Shown here: positions 1 to 9,266 of the stretch, in pieces
Numbering within the stretch: position 1 is the stretch's first letter
How the letters are laid out: each line of letters begins with the position of its first letter
NCBI GenBank assembly: GCA_002327405.1
Contig: DCVO01000116.1
Coordinates: 32,414-43,543 of the forward strand
Origin: Thiobacillus sp. UBA2186
GTDB taxonomy: Bacteria; Pseudomonadota; Gammaproteobacteria; Burkholderiales; Thiobacillaceae
DNA length: 11,130 bases
Direction: 5' to 3'
Made by a program: the position numbers and the translations under genes
Notes under the pieces: generated by a model
The model's input: the letters and a program-made list of their open reading frames with translations, nothing else
Told to the model about the DNA's origin: nothing
Database searches by the model: none

Positions 1-37
1 CCGTTGGTCGCGAGTTCGAATCTCGCCCGACCCACCA
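1..37 (+). tRNA. tRNA-Lys, 3' part only (5' end outside the window)
   Basis: The first 37 bases form the 3' part of a tRNA. They hold the end of the anticodon stem, a TGGTC variable loop, a T-arm with GCGAG/CTCGC stem around TTCGAAT, the acceptor strand CCGACCC, discriminator A and an encoded CCA ending at 37. The variable loop, T-loop and GACCCACCA end match bacterial tRNA-Lys(UUU) as I know it from E. coli. The anticodon is outside the window, so the Lys identity is inferred from resemblance. The gene converges with the minus-strand genes to its right. Confidence 0.82.
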
Positions 38-44
38 AAATACG

Positions 45-74
45 AACGGCCTGCAGAAATGCAGGCCGTTTTTC
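45..74 (+). terminator. Rho-independent terminator after the tRNA
   Basis: A perfect 11-bp stem (AACGGCCTGCA / TGCAGGCCGTT, 45-55 and 60-70) closes a GAAA tetraloop and runs into TTTTT (69-73). It begins 8 nt after the tRNA CCA, so it is the tRNA terminator on the plus strand. Read from the other strand, the same hairpin lies about 30 nt past the ABC ATPase stop and is followed by CGTATTTT, so it may also stop the minus-strand operon, less efficiently. Confidence 0.9.
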
Positions 75-101
75 ATTGGGTTGCTGCACAAAAAACCGCG
101 C

Positions 102-1001
102 TTAATCTTCCTGTACGTATTTGAGGAAGGCCTGTTCCAGGGATGCGCCTTCTGGTTTGGCCTCGATCAGTCTGTGGCCCGCCTGATGCAGCCTGTCAAG
201 CGCTTCCCAGAGTTGGTCCTGAGTGGTTTGCTGCAGCCACCGCTGGCCTGGCTGGGGAATGGCGCTTGCCAGGGGTGCGCTGCCTTCGCTGACAACGACG
301 TAACTGGACGGCGCGATGCTGCCCAGTTCCAGGGGTGTATTGATGGCGCGCAACACGCCTTTGTGAATGATGCCGAAACGGTCGGCCAGACGTTCGACAT
401 CGTGCAGGATGTGTGAGGAGAAAAATATCGTGCCGCCTTGCTGGTGATATTCCAGCAGAATGTCCGAGACTTCCTTGCGGCCGATCGGATCGAGCCCAGA
501 CAAGGGTTCGTCCAGGATCAGCAGCCTGGGCTTGCAGGCTAATGCATGAGCCAGGGCAACGCGCTGGGTCATGCCTTTTGAAAACTGCCGAACATGCTTC
601 TTGGCTACATGCGCAATGCCAAAACGCTCCAGCCAGGACATGTAGTGGTCGTTTAGGTTAGCTCCCTTGAGGCCGTGCATGCGGCCGCCCATCTGCAGGA
701 TTTCCAGGGGGGTGAGGTAATCGTAGAGATAGGGGTTCTCGGGCACATACGCCATTCCCCTACGGGAGGCTGGGTCAAGTACTGGCTTGCCGAAGAGGCT
801 CGCGTTGCCATCGGTCGCGCGGATATTGCCGGTGAGTATCTTGATAGTCGTAGTTTTGCCGGCGCCGTTGGGGCCAATAAAGCCAAAGGCCTCGCCTTCA
901 TTCACCTCGAACGAGATCCCGCGCAGGGCTTCAACGCGCTTCCAGGGTTTCTCCTGATAGGCTTTTTGCAGGGAGCGGATTTCAATGACCGTGGATTTCA
1001 T
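102..1001 (-). CDS. ABC-2 type exporter, ATP-binding subunit
   Basis: This cytoplasmic ATPase of 299 residues would power an ABC exporter. Walker A (GPNGAGKT) is at 43-50, the signature segment FSKGMTQRV at 140-148, Walker B LLILDEP at 160-166, the D-loop SGLD at 168-171 and the switch histidine in SSH at 195-197. The Q-loop position reads YVPENP, with Glu for Gln, and the signature is SKGM rather than SGGQ; both are common in the NatA/CcmA-like ATPases that pair with ABC-2 permeases. A C-terminal extension follows residue 220. I chose the ATG at 1001, two bases after the upstream TGA (TGAGCATG), over a TTG overlapping that stop. There is no clear ribosome binding site, so translation is probably coupled to the upstream gene. 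The likely partner is the permease at 8448-9263. The substrate cannot be read from the sequence. Confidence 0.93.
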   Translation of the reverse strand: MKSTVIEIRSLQKAYQEKPWKRVEALRGISFEVNEGEAFGFIGPNGAGKTTTIKILTGNIRATDGNASLFGKPVLDPASRRGMAYVPENPYLYDYLTPLEILQMGGRMHGLKGANLNDHYMSWLERFGIAHVAKKHVRQFSKGMTQRVALAHALACKPRLLILDEPLSGLDPIGRKEVSDILLEYHQQGGTIFFSSHILHDVERLADRFGIIHKGVLRAINTPLELGSIAPSSYVVVSEGSAPLASAIPQPGQRWLQQTTQDQLWEALDRLHQAGHRLIEAKPEGASLEQAFLKYVQED

Positions 1002-1003
1002 GC

Positions 1004-1867
1004 TCAATTTACGCGCCTGATCTGAAAGATGATTTGCGGGACGCCATGTTCATCCAGGCGGTAGCCGACACCCAGGGGGTCGTTAGGTAAAGCCTGCAGG
1101 ATGCCGCTTTCGACAAGATCGTTCAAATTACTCGGTGGACGACTATATTGTTGATGGTATCTGGTTACAGCCTTACGCAGGATGATCAGTCTTTCCAGAC
1201 GAACGATTCTGACGCGTAGAAACTGCTGCAAGCCCTGATTGCGGGTGGACTTGATCAGGCCCTCGATGAACTGGATGGCGGTTTCTGGATCTTCGCCTTT
1301 TTCCATGAATTTTGCCGCATGATCCAGCAAAACATCCCTATTCTTTCCGCCTACTCGATCAGCGGCTATGCGGTAATAGTGGCCAGCGTCCTCGAACTTG
1401 CTTTCGAAATACATGTAATTGAAGCCGAGGAAATAAGGTGGCATGAAGTCCCAAGTCCTAGCCAGTGTCGCCTTCTTCAGTATGTTGATAGCGGTGCGAT
1501 GTTCCCCTATCCACGGCAGCACGCCCTGAGCAATATAGTAGTTGTCCTCCTGAGCGGGGTTCAGAAGCGAGGCATCGTCCTGCACCTTGGCCAAAATCGG
1601 ATAGTCGGCGGGATTGAGATCCTGTACCGAAACCATGGTGGCCCGGAACACCGCCAGGTTGGCAGCCAGGTAGGGGTCGCCGCCGGCAAGTGCGATTTGC
1701 ACGGCCGGAGATATGGCGACATTAATCTGCTCGACGGCTTTCGGCATCGGCAAAGCCTTGACGATTGAAGTGCTGTATAAGTAGGCGGCCACAACAGACA
1801 CAAGTGCAATTGCAGCGACTAGAGATTTCGCAGAGAGTCGGCGCATCACAACAATTAAGGCAGCCAT
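1004..1867 (-). CDS. Membrane-anchored protein with helical middle and pseudopilin-like C-terminus, unknown function
   Basis: I do not recognise this as a named family. Numbering from the ATG at 1867 (about 287 residues), a basic stretch (MRRLSAK) precedes one hydrophobic segment at about 13-32, so the protein is probably a single-pass anchor with an extracytoplasmic body. Residues 85-225 look helical and repeat-like in a TPR manner (paired aromatic/Ala positions, for example YFLGFNYMYFESKFEDAG), but no repeat is clear enough to call. Residues about 230-275 carry a run with YHQQYSRPPSNLNDLV, then LPNDPLG and GYRLD, resembling the C-terminal Tyr-Pro...Leu-Pro-x-Asp-Pro-x-Gly-x-x-Tyr pattern of GspG-type pseudopilins. 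It overlaps the glycosyltransferase gene by 13 bp. Alternative starts are GTG at 1879 and ATG at 1846; the latter gives the cleanest signal anchor. Its place in a pilin/ABC operon suggests an assembly or export accessory role (inference). Confidence 0.75.
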   Translation of the reverse strand: MAALIVVMRRLSAKSLVAAIALVSVVAAYLYSTSIVKALPMPKAVEQINVAISPAVQIALAGGDPYLAANLAVFRATMVSVQDLNPADYPILAKVQDDASLLNPAQEDNYYIAQGVLPWIGEHRTAINILKKATLARTWDFMPPYFLGFNYMYFESKFEDAGHYYRIAADRVGGKNRDVLLDHAAKFMEKGEDPETAIQFIEGLIKSTRNQGLQQFLRVRIVRLERLIILRKAVTRYHQQYSRPPSNLNDLVESGILQALPNDPLGVGYRLDEHGVPQIIFQIRRVN

Positions 1868-4800
1868 GCCTCTAGCCACTTGTCCAGGTTGTCCTCAAGC
1901 ATCCAGTGTTCATGAATATGGTTTCTGAGCTCGTCCCCATTGGTGGCCAAATCATCCCTGTTGTCAATTATTTGACGGATGGCCTCTATCCAATCATCTG
2001 GTTTGTTGGAAACCCTTATTACCGGGAAACCACCTTGGTAAGTGACGATATCCGTGCAGATGACGGGGTAGCCTAAAACCCCATATTCAAGGATTCTCAA
2101 GGGGCTCTTGGCTTCATTGAAAGGGTGATATTCCAACGGTGCCAAGGCCAGATCGAGATTCAGGCTGGCCAATTTCGCCGGATACGAATCAAGGGCAGTT
2201 GGTGCATGAAATTCGTGGATGTAAGGCCGGAGCGACTCGGGGCACATGCCGAAAAAAACCCAGTCCACCTCTTTATGCAGGGCTTTGATTACTGGGTACA
2301 ACAGTTCCAAATCACCAGTGTGGCTGGCGCCACCAGCCCAGCCGACGCGTGGCTTCTTGCTTTGGAGACGCAGGGGGGTCAACTGTCCCCATTTAGCGCG
2401 TTCCAGGTAATTGGGGACAATTTTTGTATCTTTGCAAAATCGACCGTAGATGTCTGCCAAAAATGGAGTGGTGGTAACTAATCGATCGCATAGACTGATG
2501 CTCTCAATCACACGCTCCAATTCGTCACCATGCATTACATCAAGATGGGCGCTCCTTTTTGGAAGGTTATGCATCAGGTCGTCAATCTCGAAAACACGCA
2601 ACGCGTTGATATGGCGTTTCATATCTTCAAGTGCATCGAAATGAATATTTGCTATCGGACGCTGCAAGATGATTGAATCAGGCTTGATGCGCGCTATCTC
2701 ATTGGGCCAGTAAAGCTTGTGACTAATGTGTGTTTGTGCAAGACCAGCTTTATATAATGCCCGACATGGCGCAATAATGCGATATTCACCACATCCATGA
2801 GTGTCTGCAGGGAGGGCAAGTATGCGTGCAGCAGGTATATATTCAGGATCCCAGCCTTGGGCAGGATCCTCTTCCGGGATTACTTGCTGAGTCTTCAATG
2901 ACAAGTTGCGGTTATAAGCTGGGTCATTGGCCATCCAGTTTAGCCATCGGCTAAACATGGTCTGGTGCTCATGCCGCACGCGCCTCATTGTGCTATGACG
3001 CTGCTCCGGCGATTGTTGTTTTTTTATACTGACGGAAGCCTTATGGATAAGTGTCGCCGCCGGGGTCCATACGACCTGATAGCCGGCTTCTCTGGCCTTC
3101 AGACACAGATCGACATCATTGAATAGAACTTTAAGGTCCTGCTCATCCATGCCGTTGAGCGATGTATATAAATCTGCTTTGATCAGCAGGCAGGCAGCAG
3201 TGACGGCAGAATAGTTTTGTGTAAACCAAGCTCGCATCATGTAGCCAGGATGCAAGGGAAGATTGCCAACGAAGGGATGATCTGCAATCGCCTTCATCCC
3301 TATTACTACGCCGGCATGCTGTAAGCTGCCATCAGGAAACAACAAACGTGCACCAACTATCCCGACCTCTTTGCGGAGCCCATGGCGCACCATCTCGCTC
3401 AGCCACTGAGCTTCGATGATTTCCGTATCGTTGTTGAGCAGCAGCAGGAACTCCCCCTTTGCCTGCCGTGCGCCGAAATTGCAAATCGCGGAAAAATTAA
3501 ACTCATGGGGATAGTCCAAAATACGGATCTTCGGGTGCTGGCGCAGCACATCGAAATACGCCAGCACTTCGCTTTCCTGACTGTCATTGTTGAGGACCAG
3601 TATCTCGTAGTTCGGGTAATCGGTTTTTTCCAACAGGCTGTCGATGCAGGGCTTGATCAGTTCCGGGTGATCACGTGTCGGGATGAGGATGCTAACCAAG
3701 GGCGTACGCTCAAGTGGATAAACAACGATGTGCGTACCAATGTGAGGGCCAGGCTTAACCTCGGCAGCAACCCCGCGGCGTGCAAAGTGCTCCCGCAGGG
3801 CCTGTGTGCTGCTAAGGCAGATTTCTTCCCAACTGCGTATGCTGTGTCCACCCTGATCAAAGCGGGTACAGAGAATTTCCGGCAAATGTCCGATTGCGGC
3901 AGGGGGGAATTGCTCGGTGCAACGCAACAATAAATCATAAATCTCCACACCGTCTTTTTCGCCATTCACGCCGCCAATCTCTGAAAGCAGTCTTCGTTCA
4001 AATAGACATAGATTTCCCACATAGGGGTATGCATGCAGCAAATCCGGGTTGTAATCGGGCTTGAGAAGCGGATTGGAGCGATAGGAATCCGCGGAAATCT
4101 GGTCTTCATCAGTGTAAAGAATCCGCCACTCCGGTTTACGGCGAATATGGAAAGCCAACTTGAAAATCGCCTGTGGCGGCAACAGATCTCCGGCCTCGAT
4201 GAACCCAACCCAGTCAAAACCAGCATCTTGCGCCAAGCGGTTTAAGGCATCGTAGCTGTCTTCATCGTCATCCACTTCATACCACTGGATGCGGTTGTCC
4301 TGGTCAAGGCCAGGAGGTGGGGGTGTAAAGGCAACAATGCTCAACTGCCAGTTAGGATTGATCTGGGCGATTAAACTGTCTAATGTGCCGGGCAGCCACT
4401 GTGCTTGCCCTGGCAACAGGGTCATCAGCAAATGGAAGCGCTGGCTCTGGGGCCAGCGCCGCATTTCTTCTTCCATCCAGCGTCTATCCTGTGGCTTCAG
4501 GCGCTGGCTAGGCAACCACTTCTGATAAATGGTTTTTTCGCCCAGATGCATGAAATCAACTTGAGATTTGCCACGCAGAGCCTTGGCAGCTTTGGCCATG
4601 CCAAGGTCAAGAATGCCGATCAGTTCATTTTCATCGGGATCTATGGCGTGTTCCGACACTACCCATTGGCGCGCCGCCTTGCGCATTACTGTCAAAAGGT
4701 CGGGGTTCTTTATGCATTCCTCAAGCGAAACTGACAACGCGTCGTGGGAATTGGCCAGCAGGATGCCGGTTTGCCTGTGTTTGATGTTCTCGCTATAAGG

Positions 4801-7191
4801 TGAAATATCGCTTGCCATGGCGGGAATGCCATAGGCTGCGTATTCAAGCAGCGGCTGGATGCTGGTTAATTCATGGCCTGGCGAGTTTCGGGAGGGCATT
4901 AGTGCCAAGCTTGGCTGGAGGTAGAGGATTTCCTCTTTCCATTCTTGCAGGTTGCAGACAAGTGGATGGAAATGTAGTGCCGGGTGTTCTCCCAACGCGC
5001 TAAGCCCACGACCATATATATGGAATTCGATTTTGCCGGCATGGCGGGATGCGATCTGCCTTAAGGTATCGCTGACTAGTAACCAGTCTTCTAAATGTCC
5101 TTCATCAATGCGGCAAATAACTTTAAGCGGATCAACTGAACTAGGGTTGACAGGCTCATACAGGCTTATGTCTAGTTTTTGCGGCAAAACGATGATGTTG
5201 GAATTAAGGGCCTGGTAGATGGCCTTCTGAGCCTCTCTCTCTACAACTATCAAGTCCGATAACTTGAGCGCTTCAATAATGTATTTTCTGAAACCGCTTT
5301 TCGTGCGCAGCTCATTGGTCGCAAGTTCTGGCTTGACCTCTTCGGAGAAGTAAATAAGGGGTTTGCCAGAATTGAAAACATGATCGAGCACTCCTGCAGT
5401 TTCTGGACCCGGGAAATCAGCATGCAGGATGTAGCCATCGGCCTCATGGATTTGATCGTCAGAATAACGATACACGCCAGCTTCGAGCCAACCGCCATAG
5501 GTAATTTTATGATTTCCTGAATTGGAATCCAGAACCTGAAACAGGCGCTCCTCTATCTGGGGGGCGCCCATGGTGTATGAGGTGAGCACGGCCCACCTGA
5601 AAGGTTTTGCACGACTGGCGGGCGGGGGGGGGGCATCAGAACTCGGTGAGTTGGTTAATCTTGGCCTTATAGAGTAGGCTGAAGCAGAAGCTTCGGAGTC
5701 AACAAAATATCTGGCCAATTCACCAACTCTGTAACCCCGTCGCTTTAAATGCCTTACAAGCGTGTCAAAAACCCTTTCACTAAGGAAGGCAACATCTCGG
5801 ATTTGATATCCGTTCCTGCCGGCCGGGTTGAGTTTCTTGGCACAGCATTCCAGAATGTTGAACCAGACACGGCAAAAAACATCGAAAAGTTCTTTCTTGC
5901 AGACAAACATATTCGTTGCATACAGCTCTTTCGAGTTGATCGATTCGTTCAACGACTCCGCAAGGAATGGGTACTGTTCGATGGTGCACTCGATCATCGC
6001 GAAGTAATCATTCACAAAATGCGACCCGGCATACTGTTCATCTTGCTGGACCGGGAACTTCATGGGGCGGGCTGTTAATAGATCATTTTGGGCGAGCAAC
6101 TTGTGTAGTTGAGCCTTGTCTTCTATGCGGGGAAGCAGGGTGGGAATTTCATCTGGGCTGACCCTGATTTCCGCGGCGTCGGTCTCATCCGGGAATAGAT
6201 CCAGGAATCTGCGGTAATGGCAGAAGCCGACAATGTCTCCGTAAAGCTTCCTTCGCCAAATGTAATGAAGCGCACTTATCTCGGAACACCTGTCGTTTCT
6301 TTCTTCAAAGAATCCATCTGGCTCCTTCAAGCCAAACCCCATATCCGAAAGCTTTCCGGTTACATCAAACGCCTTGATCAATTTGAACCGGTTTGCTAAT
6401 TCGATGACTTTGTGATGCACGGAAAAGATAGTGATATTTTCATCACTCTTCTCATCCGTGGCAGGATGTTTCTTCGAATGGCGCAAAGTTTCCAGGAGAA
6501 ATGGGTCATCAACCCTGGCCAAGGGGCGTTGCTTGTCCACCACAATTAACAGGGAATACGGTTCGTCAGACTCGACTGCTCTAATTTCCGAGAGTGCTCC
6601 CTTTTGGTAGGCATTCAATTGAAATTCCTGCATTTTTGGAAAAAAGATATCGAGCATGACTGAGGCATAATGCTCGATCATTCCCTCATTTTTTCTGATG
6701 TGCGGAATAAACCCGGCATCCACGATACCCTTAATGGTTTCACCGAGTTTTGGTAAGCCGTTCGCCAGGTGTTCTTCCAGCCATTGTGGTAAGAGCATTC
6801 CCATACGCCTAAATGTGTCAGCAAGCATCTTTTCAGCTTGGAAAGAAATGTTGCCGTAAGGACCCTGGATAAAACACTTTTTTCTCGCTACACGGATAAT
6901 TTCAGAGATGGCGGTTAGGCGGGTCTCTGCTGGCAGATGCTCCAGGACATCGCTACAGACCACATAATCAAATGAGTCGTCAGGGAAAGGAATGGCAGTT
7001 ATGCTGCCCTCGATAATTTGCAGGTTGCTGACTGCAGGCTGTATTTTTTGAAGCTCGAGTCCCGTTACATTGTTTTTCAGATATCTGGCAATACCTTGCG
7101 GCCCGCACCCTACCTCAAGAACTGATCCGGTTTCGAGATCCTCCCGCCATTCATTTAGTAAATTTGCATATCGGGTATCCCAATTAAACAT
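1855..7191 (-). CDS. Giant multidomain glycosyltransferase: methyltransferase, DUF4422, GT4-like, two GT-A/GT2 segments, GT4-like
   Basis: This 1778-residue cytoplasmic protein probably builds and modifies an oligosaccharide. Domains in order: a class I SAM methyltransferase (about 1-220; motif I VLEVGCGPQG at 24-33, DYVVCSDVLEHLP at 75-87). A DUF4422 domain (about 253-500; GFCHYRRFLDL at 322-332), a family found in capsule glycosyltransferases. A Ser/Pro/Ala linker (501-530). A GT-B, GT4-like domain (about 531-870; EYAAYGIPAMASD at 783-795). A GT-A-like segment (about 917-1115; LYTDEDQIS at 1025-1033, then KPDYNPDLL). A typical GT2 domain (about 1163-1395; VSILIPTRD, LLLNNDTEI at 1250-1258, NDVDLCLKAREAGY). 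A second GT4-like domain (about 1455-1778; EYRIIAP, VGWAGGASHTGD, PLRILEYGVLGYPVICTD). AAGGA lies 6 nt before the ATG, supporting the start. The linker is encoded across a C10 run (5624-5633). Sugar specificities cannot be read from the sequence, and some domains may be inactive. Confidence 0.93.
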   Translation of the reverse strand: MFNWDTRYANLLNEWREDLETGSVLEVGCGPQGIARYLKNNVTGLELQKIQPAVSNLQIIEGSITAIPFPDDSFDYVVCSDVLEHLPAETRLTAISEIIRVARKKCFIQGPYGNISFQAEKMLADTFRRMGMLLPQWLEEHLANGLPKLGETIKGIVDAGFIPHIRKNEGMIEHYASVMLDIFFPKMQEFQLNAYQKGALSEIRAVESDEPYSLLIVVDKQRPLARVDDPFLLETLRHSKKHPATDEKSDENITIFSVHHKVIELANRFKLIKAFDVTGKLSDMGFGLKEPDGFFEERNDRCSEISALHYIWRRKLYGDIVGFCHYRRFLDLFPDETDAAEIRVSPDEIPTLLPRIEDKAQLHKLLAQNDLLTARPMKFPVQQDEQYAGSHFVNDYFAMIECTIEQYPFLAESLNESINSKELYATNMFVCKKELFDVFCRVWFNILECCAKKLNPAGRNGYQIRDVAFLSERVFDTLVRHLKRRGYRVGELARYFVDSEASASAYSIRPRLTNSPSSDAPPPPASRAKPFRWAVLTSYTMGAPQIEERLFQVLDSNSGNHKITYGGWLEAGVYRYSDDQIHEADGYILHADFPGPETAGVLDHVFNSGKPLIYFSEEVKPELATNELRTKSGFRKYIIEALKLSDLIVVEREAQKAIYQALNSNIIVLPQKLDISLYEPVNPSSVDPLKVICRIDEGHLEDWLLVSDTLRQIASRHAGKIEFHIYGRGLSALGEHPALHFHPLVCNLQEWKEEILYLQPSLALMPSRNSPGHELTSIQPLLEYAAYGIPAMASDISPYSENIKHRQTGILLANSHDALSVSLEECIKNPDLLTVMRKAARQWVVSEHAIDPDENELIGILDLGMAKAAKALRGKSQVDFMHLGEKTIYQKWLPSQRLKPQDRRWMEEEMRRWPQSQRFHLLMTLLPGQAQWLPGTLDSLIAQINPNWQLSIVAFTPPPPGLDQDNRIQWYEVDDDEDSYDALNRLAQDAGFDWVGFIEAGDLLPPQAIFKLAFHIRRKPEWRILYTDEDQISADSYRSNPLLKPDYNPDLLHAYPYVGNLCLFERRLLSEIGGVNGEKDGVEIYDLLLRCTEQFPPAAIGHLPEILCTRFDQGGHSIRSWEEICLSSTQALREHFARRGVAAEVKPGPHIGTHIVVYPLERTPLVSILIPTRDHPELIKPCIDSLLEKTDYPNYEILVLNNDSQESEVLAYFDVLRQHPKIRILDYPHEFNFSAICNFGARQAKGEFLLLLNNDTEIIEAQWLSEMVRHGLRKEVGIVGARLLFPDGSLQHAGVVIGMKAIADHPFVGNLPLHPGYMMRAWFTQNYSAVTAACLLIKADLYTSLNGMDEQDLKVLFNDVDLCLKAREAGYQVVWTPAATLIHKASVSIKKQQSPEQRHSTMRRVRHEHQTMFSRWLNWMANDPAYNRNLSLKTQQVIPEEDPAQGWDPEYIPAARILALPADTHGCGEYRIIAPCRALYKAGLAQTHISHKLYWPNEIARIKPDSIILQRPIANIHFDALEDMKRHINALRVFEIDDLMHNLPKRSAHLDVMHGDELERVIESISLCDRLVTTTPFLADIYGRFCKDTKIVPNYLERAKWGQLTPLRLQSKKPRVGWAGGASHTGDLELLYPVIKALHKEVDWVFFGMCPESLRPYIHEFHAPTALDSYPAKLASLNLDLALAPLEYHPFNEAKSPLRILEYGVLGYPVICTDIVTYQGGFPVIRVSNKPDDWIEAIRQIIDNRDDLATNGDELRNHIHEHWMLEDNLDKWLEAWLP
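5624..5633 (-). repeat. Mononucleotide run C10 (coding strand) inside the glycosyltransferase gene
   Basis: Ten consecutive G on the plus strand encode prolines in the linker after the DUF4422 domain (residues about 521-524). Loss of one base would bring a TAG stop about 23 codons later; gain of one would bring a TAA about 39 codons later. Either change would leave only the methyltransferase-DUF4422 part of about 550 residues. Runs of this length in surface-glycan genes are known slipped-strand phase-variation sites in other bacteria. Whether this one varies is not shown. Confidence 0.9.
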
Positions 7192-7257
7192 TGGTGTTCC
7201 TTTTATTTCGATCCGGTAAAAAATGAAAGCTTAAACAACTGTCGATTTTGTTGCCTT

Positions 7258-8217
<960 letters not shown>

Positions 8218-8270
8218 TTGTGAAAGGTTCGCTGCTTGATTTGGTGACTTATGGTTCCGAGTGATGCGAG

Positions 8271-8288
8271 GCCAGGTGGTGCCCTGGC
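8271..8288. repeat. Inverted repeat GCCAGG / CCTGGC in the spacer before the uxs gene
   Basis: Six-bp arms with a 6-nt loop lie about 55-70 bp upstream of the UDP-glucuronate decarboxylase start. It has no adjacent T run on the minus strand, so it is not a terminator for the operon. It could be an operator or mean nothing. The rest of the 230-bp spacer (8218-8447) shows a TATACT box (8401-8406, minus strand) without a convincing -35, a short IR TTGAG/CTCAA around 8333-8348, and no open reading frame worth calling. Confidence 0.35.
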
Positions 8289-8415
8289 AACGATATTTTT
8301 CTTGGCTGCGTGGTTCTCGTCAGCATTGTGCATTGAGGGTTGGCTCAAAATGCAAGTGAGCGCAACGAAAAATGGGCGAGTCGTTTGCGTAAATTGAAAG
8401 AGTATACGGACTTTT

Positions 8416-8435
8416 CCAGCCTACATTTAGGCTGG
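8416..8435. repeat. Perfect hairpin just after the permease gene
   Basis: CCAGCCTA (8416-8423) and TAGGCTGG (8428-8435) are perfect 8-bp arms around a 4-nt loop, 12 nt past the permease stop. On the minus strand the hairpin is followed by AAAAG, not T residues, so it is not a canonical intrinsic terminator in the direction of transcription. It could protect the upstream pilin/permease transcript from 3' exonucleases or mark the end of that transcription unit. Function is inferred from position only. Confidence 0.6.
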
Positions 8436-8447
8436 GTAGGTGAGCTG

Positions 8448-9263
8448 CTAATTGAATTCCCTCCGCTGCAGGGCAACCATCGCCAGAATAAGGGCGATCA
8501 GGCTGTAGAGGGCGACATTCAGGCCTGACCACAGTATGGAGCCGGTTTCCGGTTGTAGGCCATACAAGACGGTGGCGCGGACATCAAGACGTGAAAGATC
8601 CGGAACGAGCCAGTGTATGGCATTAAGCAAGGGTTGGTAGGTCTGGACTAGCTTATCGGCGGCCTGGTCCGAAGCTAAGTAAGCCAGTATTGGCCCTAGC
8701 GAACGGGCGGAAACAGCGAAAGCCAGGCCCACGAAGAATGCCAGCATAGGGGTGGTACTGAGAGCAGCGATAAGCAAGGTAAAAGCGCCGATGGTCAGCA
8801 GGTCAAGCCAGATCAGGGCGAGTGTCAGGGGTAGTCCGGCCCCTTGCATATACACTGGATTTGCCTGGTGATAGCCGGAATGGACGATCAGCCACCAGGC
8901 GAGTAGCGCAAACAGGGAGAGTCCAATAATGGCAACGGCAGTCAGCCCGGCAACTGCCAGGAAACGGCTCAGAATATAAATGTTGCGGGAGAAAGGATAG
9001 GCCAGCACGAAATAGATCGTGCGCCGCTCCAAGTCCTTGCCCAGGAGTTCGGTTACCCAGAACAGGACCAGCAAGGCGCCGAACAGGCGGATTAACGAAA
9101 AGCCGACATCCAGCGCCACGGTCTCTGGCTGACGACCGGAAAATTCCGCCGCCAGCCAAGCGGTGACAGCAGTCAGCAGGCCCAGGAAAACAATCAGCCT
9201 GGCACCCCGGCCGCGGAAGCCGGAACGCCAGGCTGTCAGGCTTTGGGCTAACAGCGCGCCCAA
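8448..9263 (-). CDS. ABC-2 type exporter, membrane permease subunit
   Basis: This 271-residue integral membrane protein has about six hydrophobic segments (roughly 23-39, 55-74, 101-128, 143-170, 172-195, 243-265). The cytoplasmic loop GKDLERRTIYFVLAYPFSR at 75-93 matches the conserved E-x-x-x-G/T-x-x-x-x-x-x-x-P-x-x-R style segment of ABC-2 permeases of the NatB/gliding-motility type. No ATPase is fused; the likely partner is encoded at 102-1001. The start must be the TTG at 9263, because an in-frame TAA (the stop of the upstream four-Cys gene) lies two codons earlier. No Shine-Dalgarno is visible, so translation probably depends on termination-reinitiation after that gene. The 3-nt spacing to the secreted protein and the pilin operon context suggest a role in export or assembly of the pilin system. 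The substrate is unknown. Confidence 0.88.
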   Translation of the reverse strand: MGALLAQSLTAWRSGFRGRGARLIVFLGLLTAVTAWLAAEFSGRQPETVALDVGFSLIRLFGALLVLFWVTELLGKDLERRTIYFVLAYPFSRNIYILSRFLAVAGLTAVAIIGLSLFALLAWWLIVHSGYHQANPVYMQGAGLPLTLALIWLDLLTIGAFTLLIAALSTTPMLAFFVGLAFAVSARSLGPILAYLASDQAADKLVQTYQPLLNAIHWLVPDLSRLDVRATVLYGLQPETGSILWSGLNVALYSLIALILAMVALQRREFN

Positions 9264-9266
9264 GGT

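Noticed and set aside
1..37. Attachment-site duplication of the tRNA 3' end within the window
   Set aside because: I found no second copy of the T-arm/acceptor sequence and no integrase gene.
3018..3026. A7 run on the coding strand (A AAA AAA) as a programmed frameshift site
   Set aside because: The zero frame continues with clear glycosyltransferase sequence on both sides and I saw no stimulatory structure; T7 at 2252-2258 was dropped for the same reason.
3382..3933. Plus-strand open frame of 183 codons inside the giant gene
   Set aside because: It lies opposite the GT2 coding region, whose motifs are intact on the minus strand; no domain or ribosome site supports it.
8270..8290. A third sigma-54 promoter before uxs (GGGCACCACCTGGCC)
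   Set aside because: When the GG is aligned to the -24 position, the -12 element does not read GC, so the invariant bases fail.
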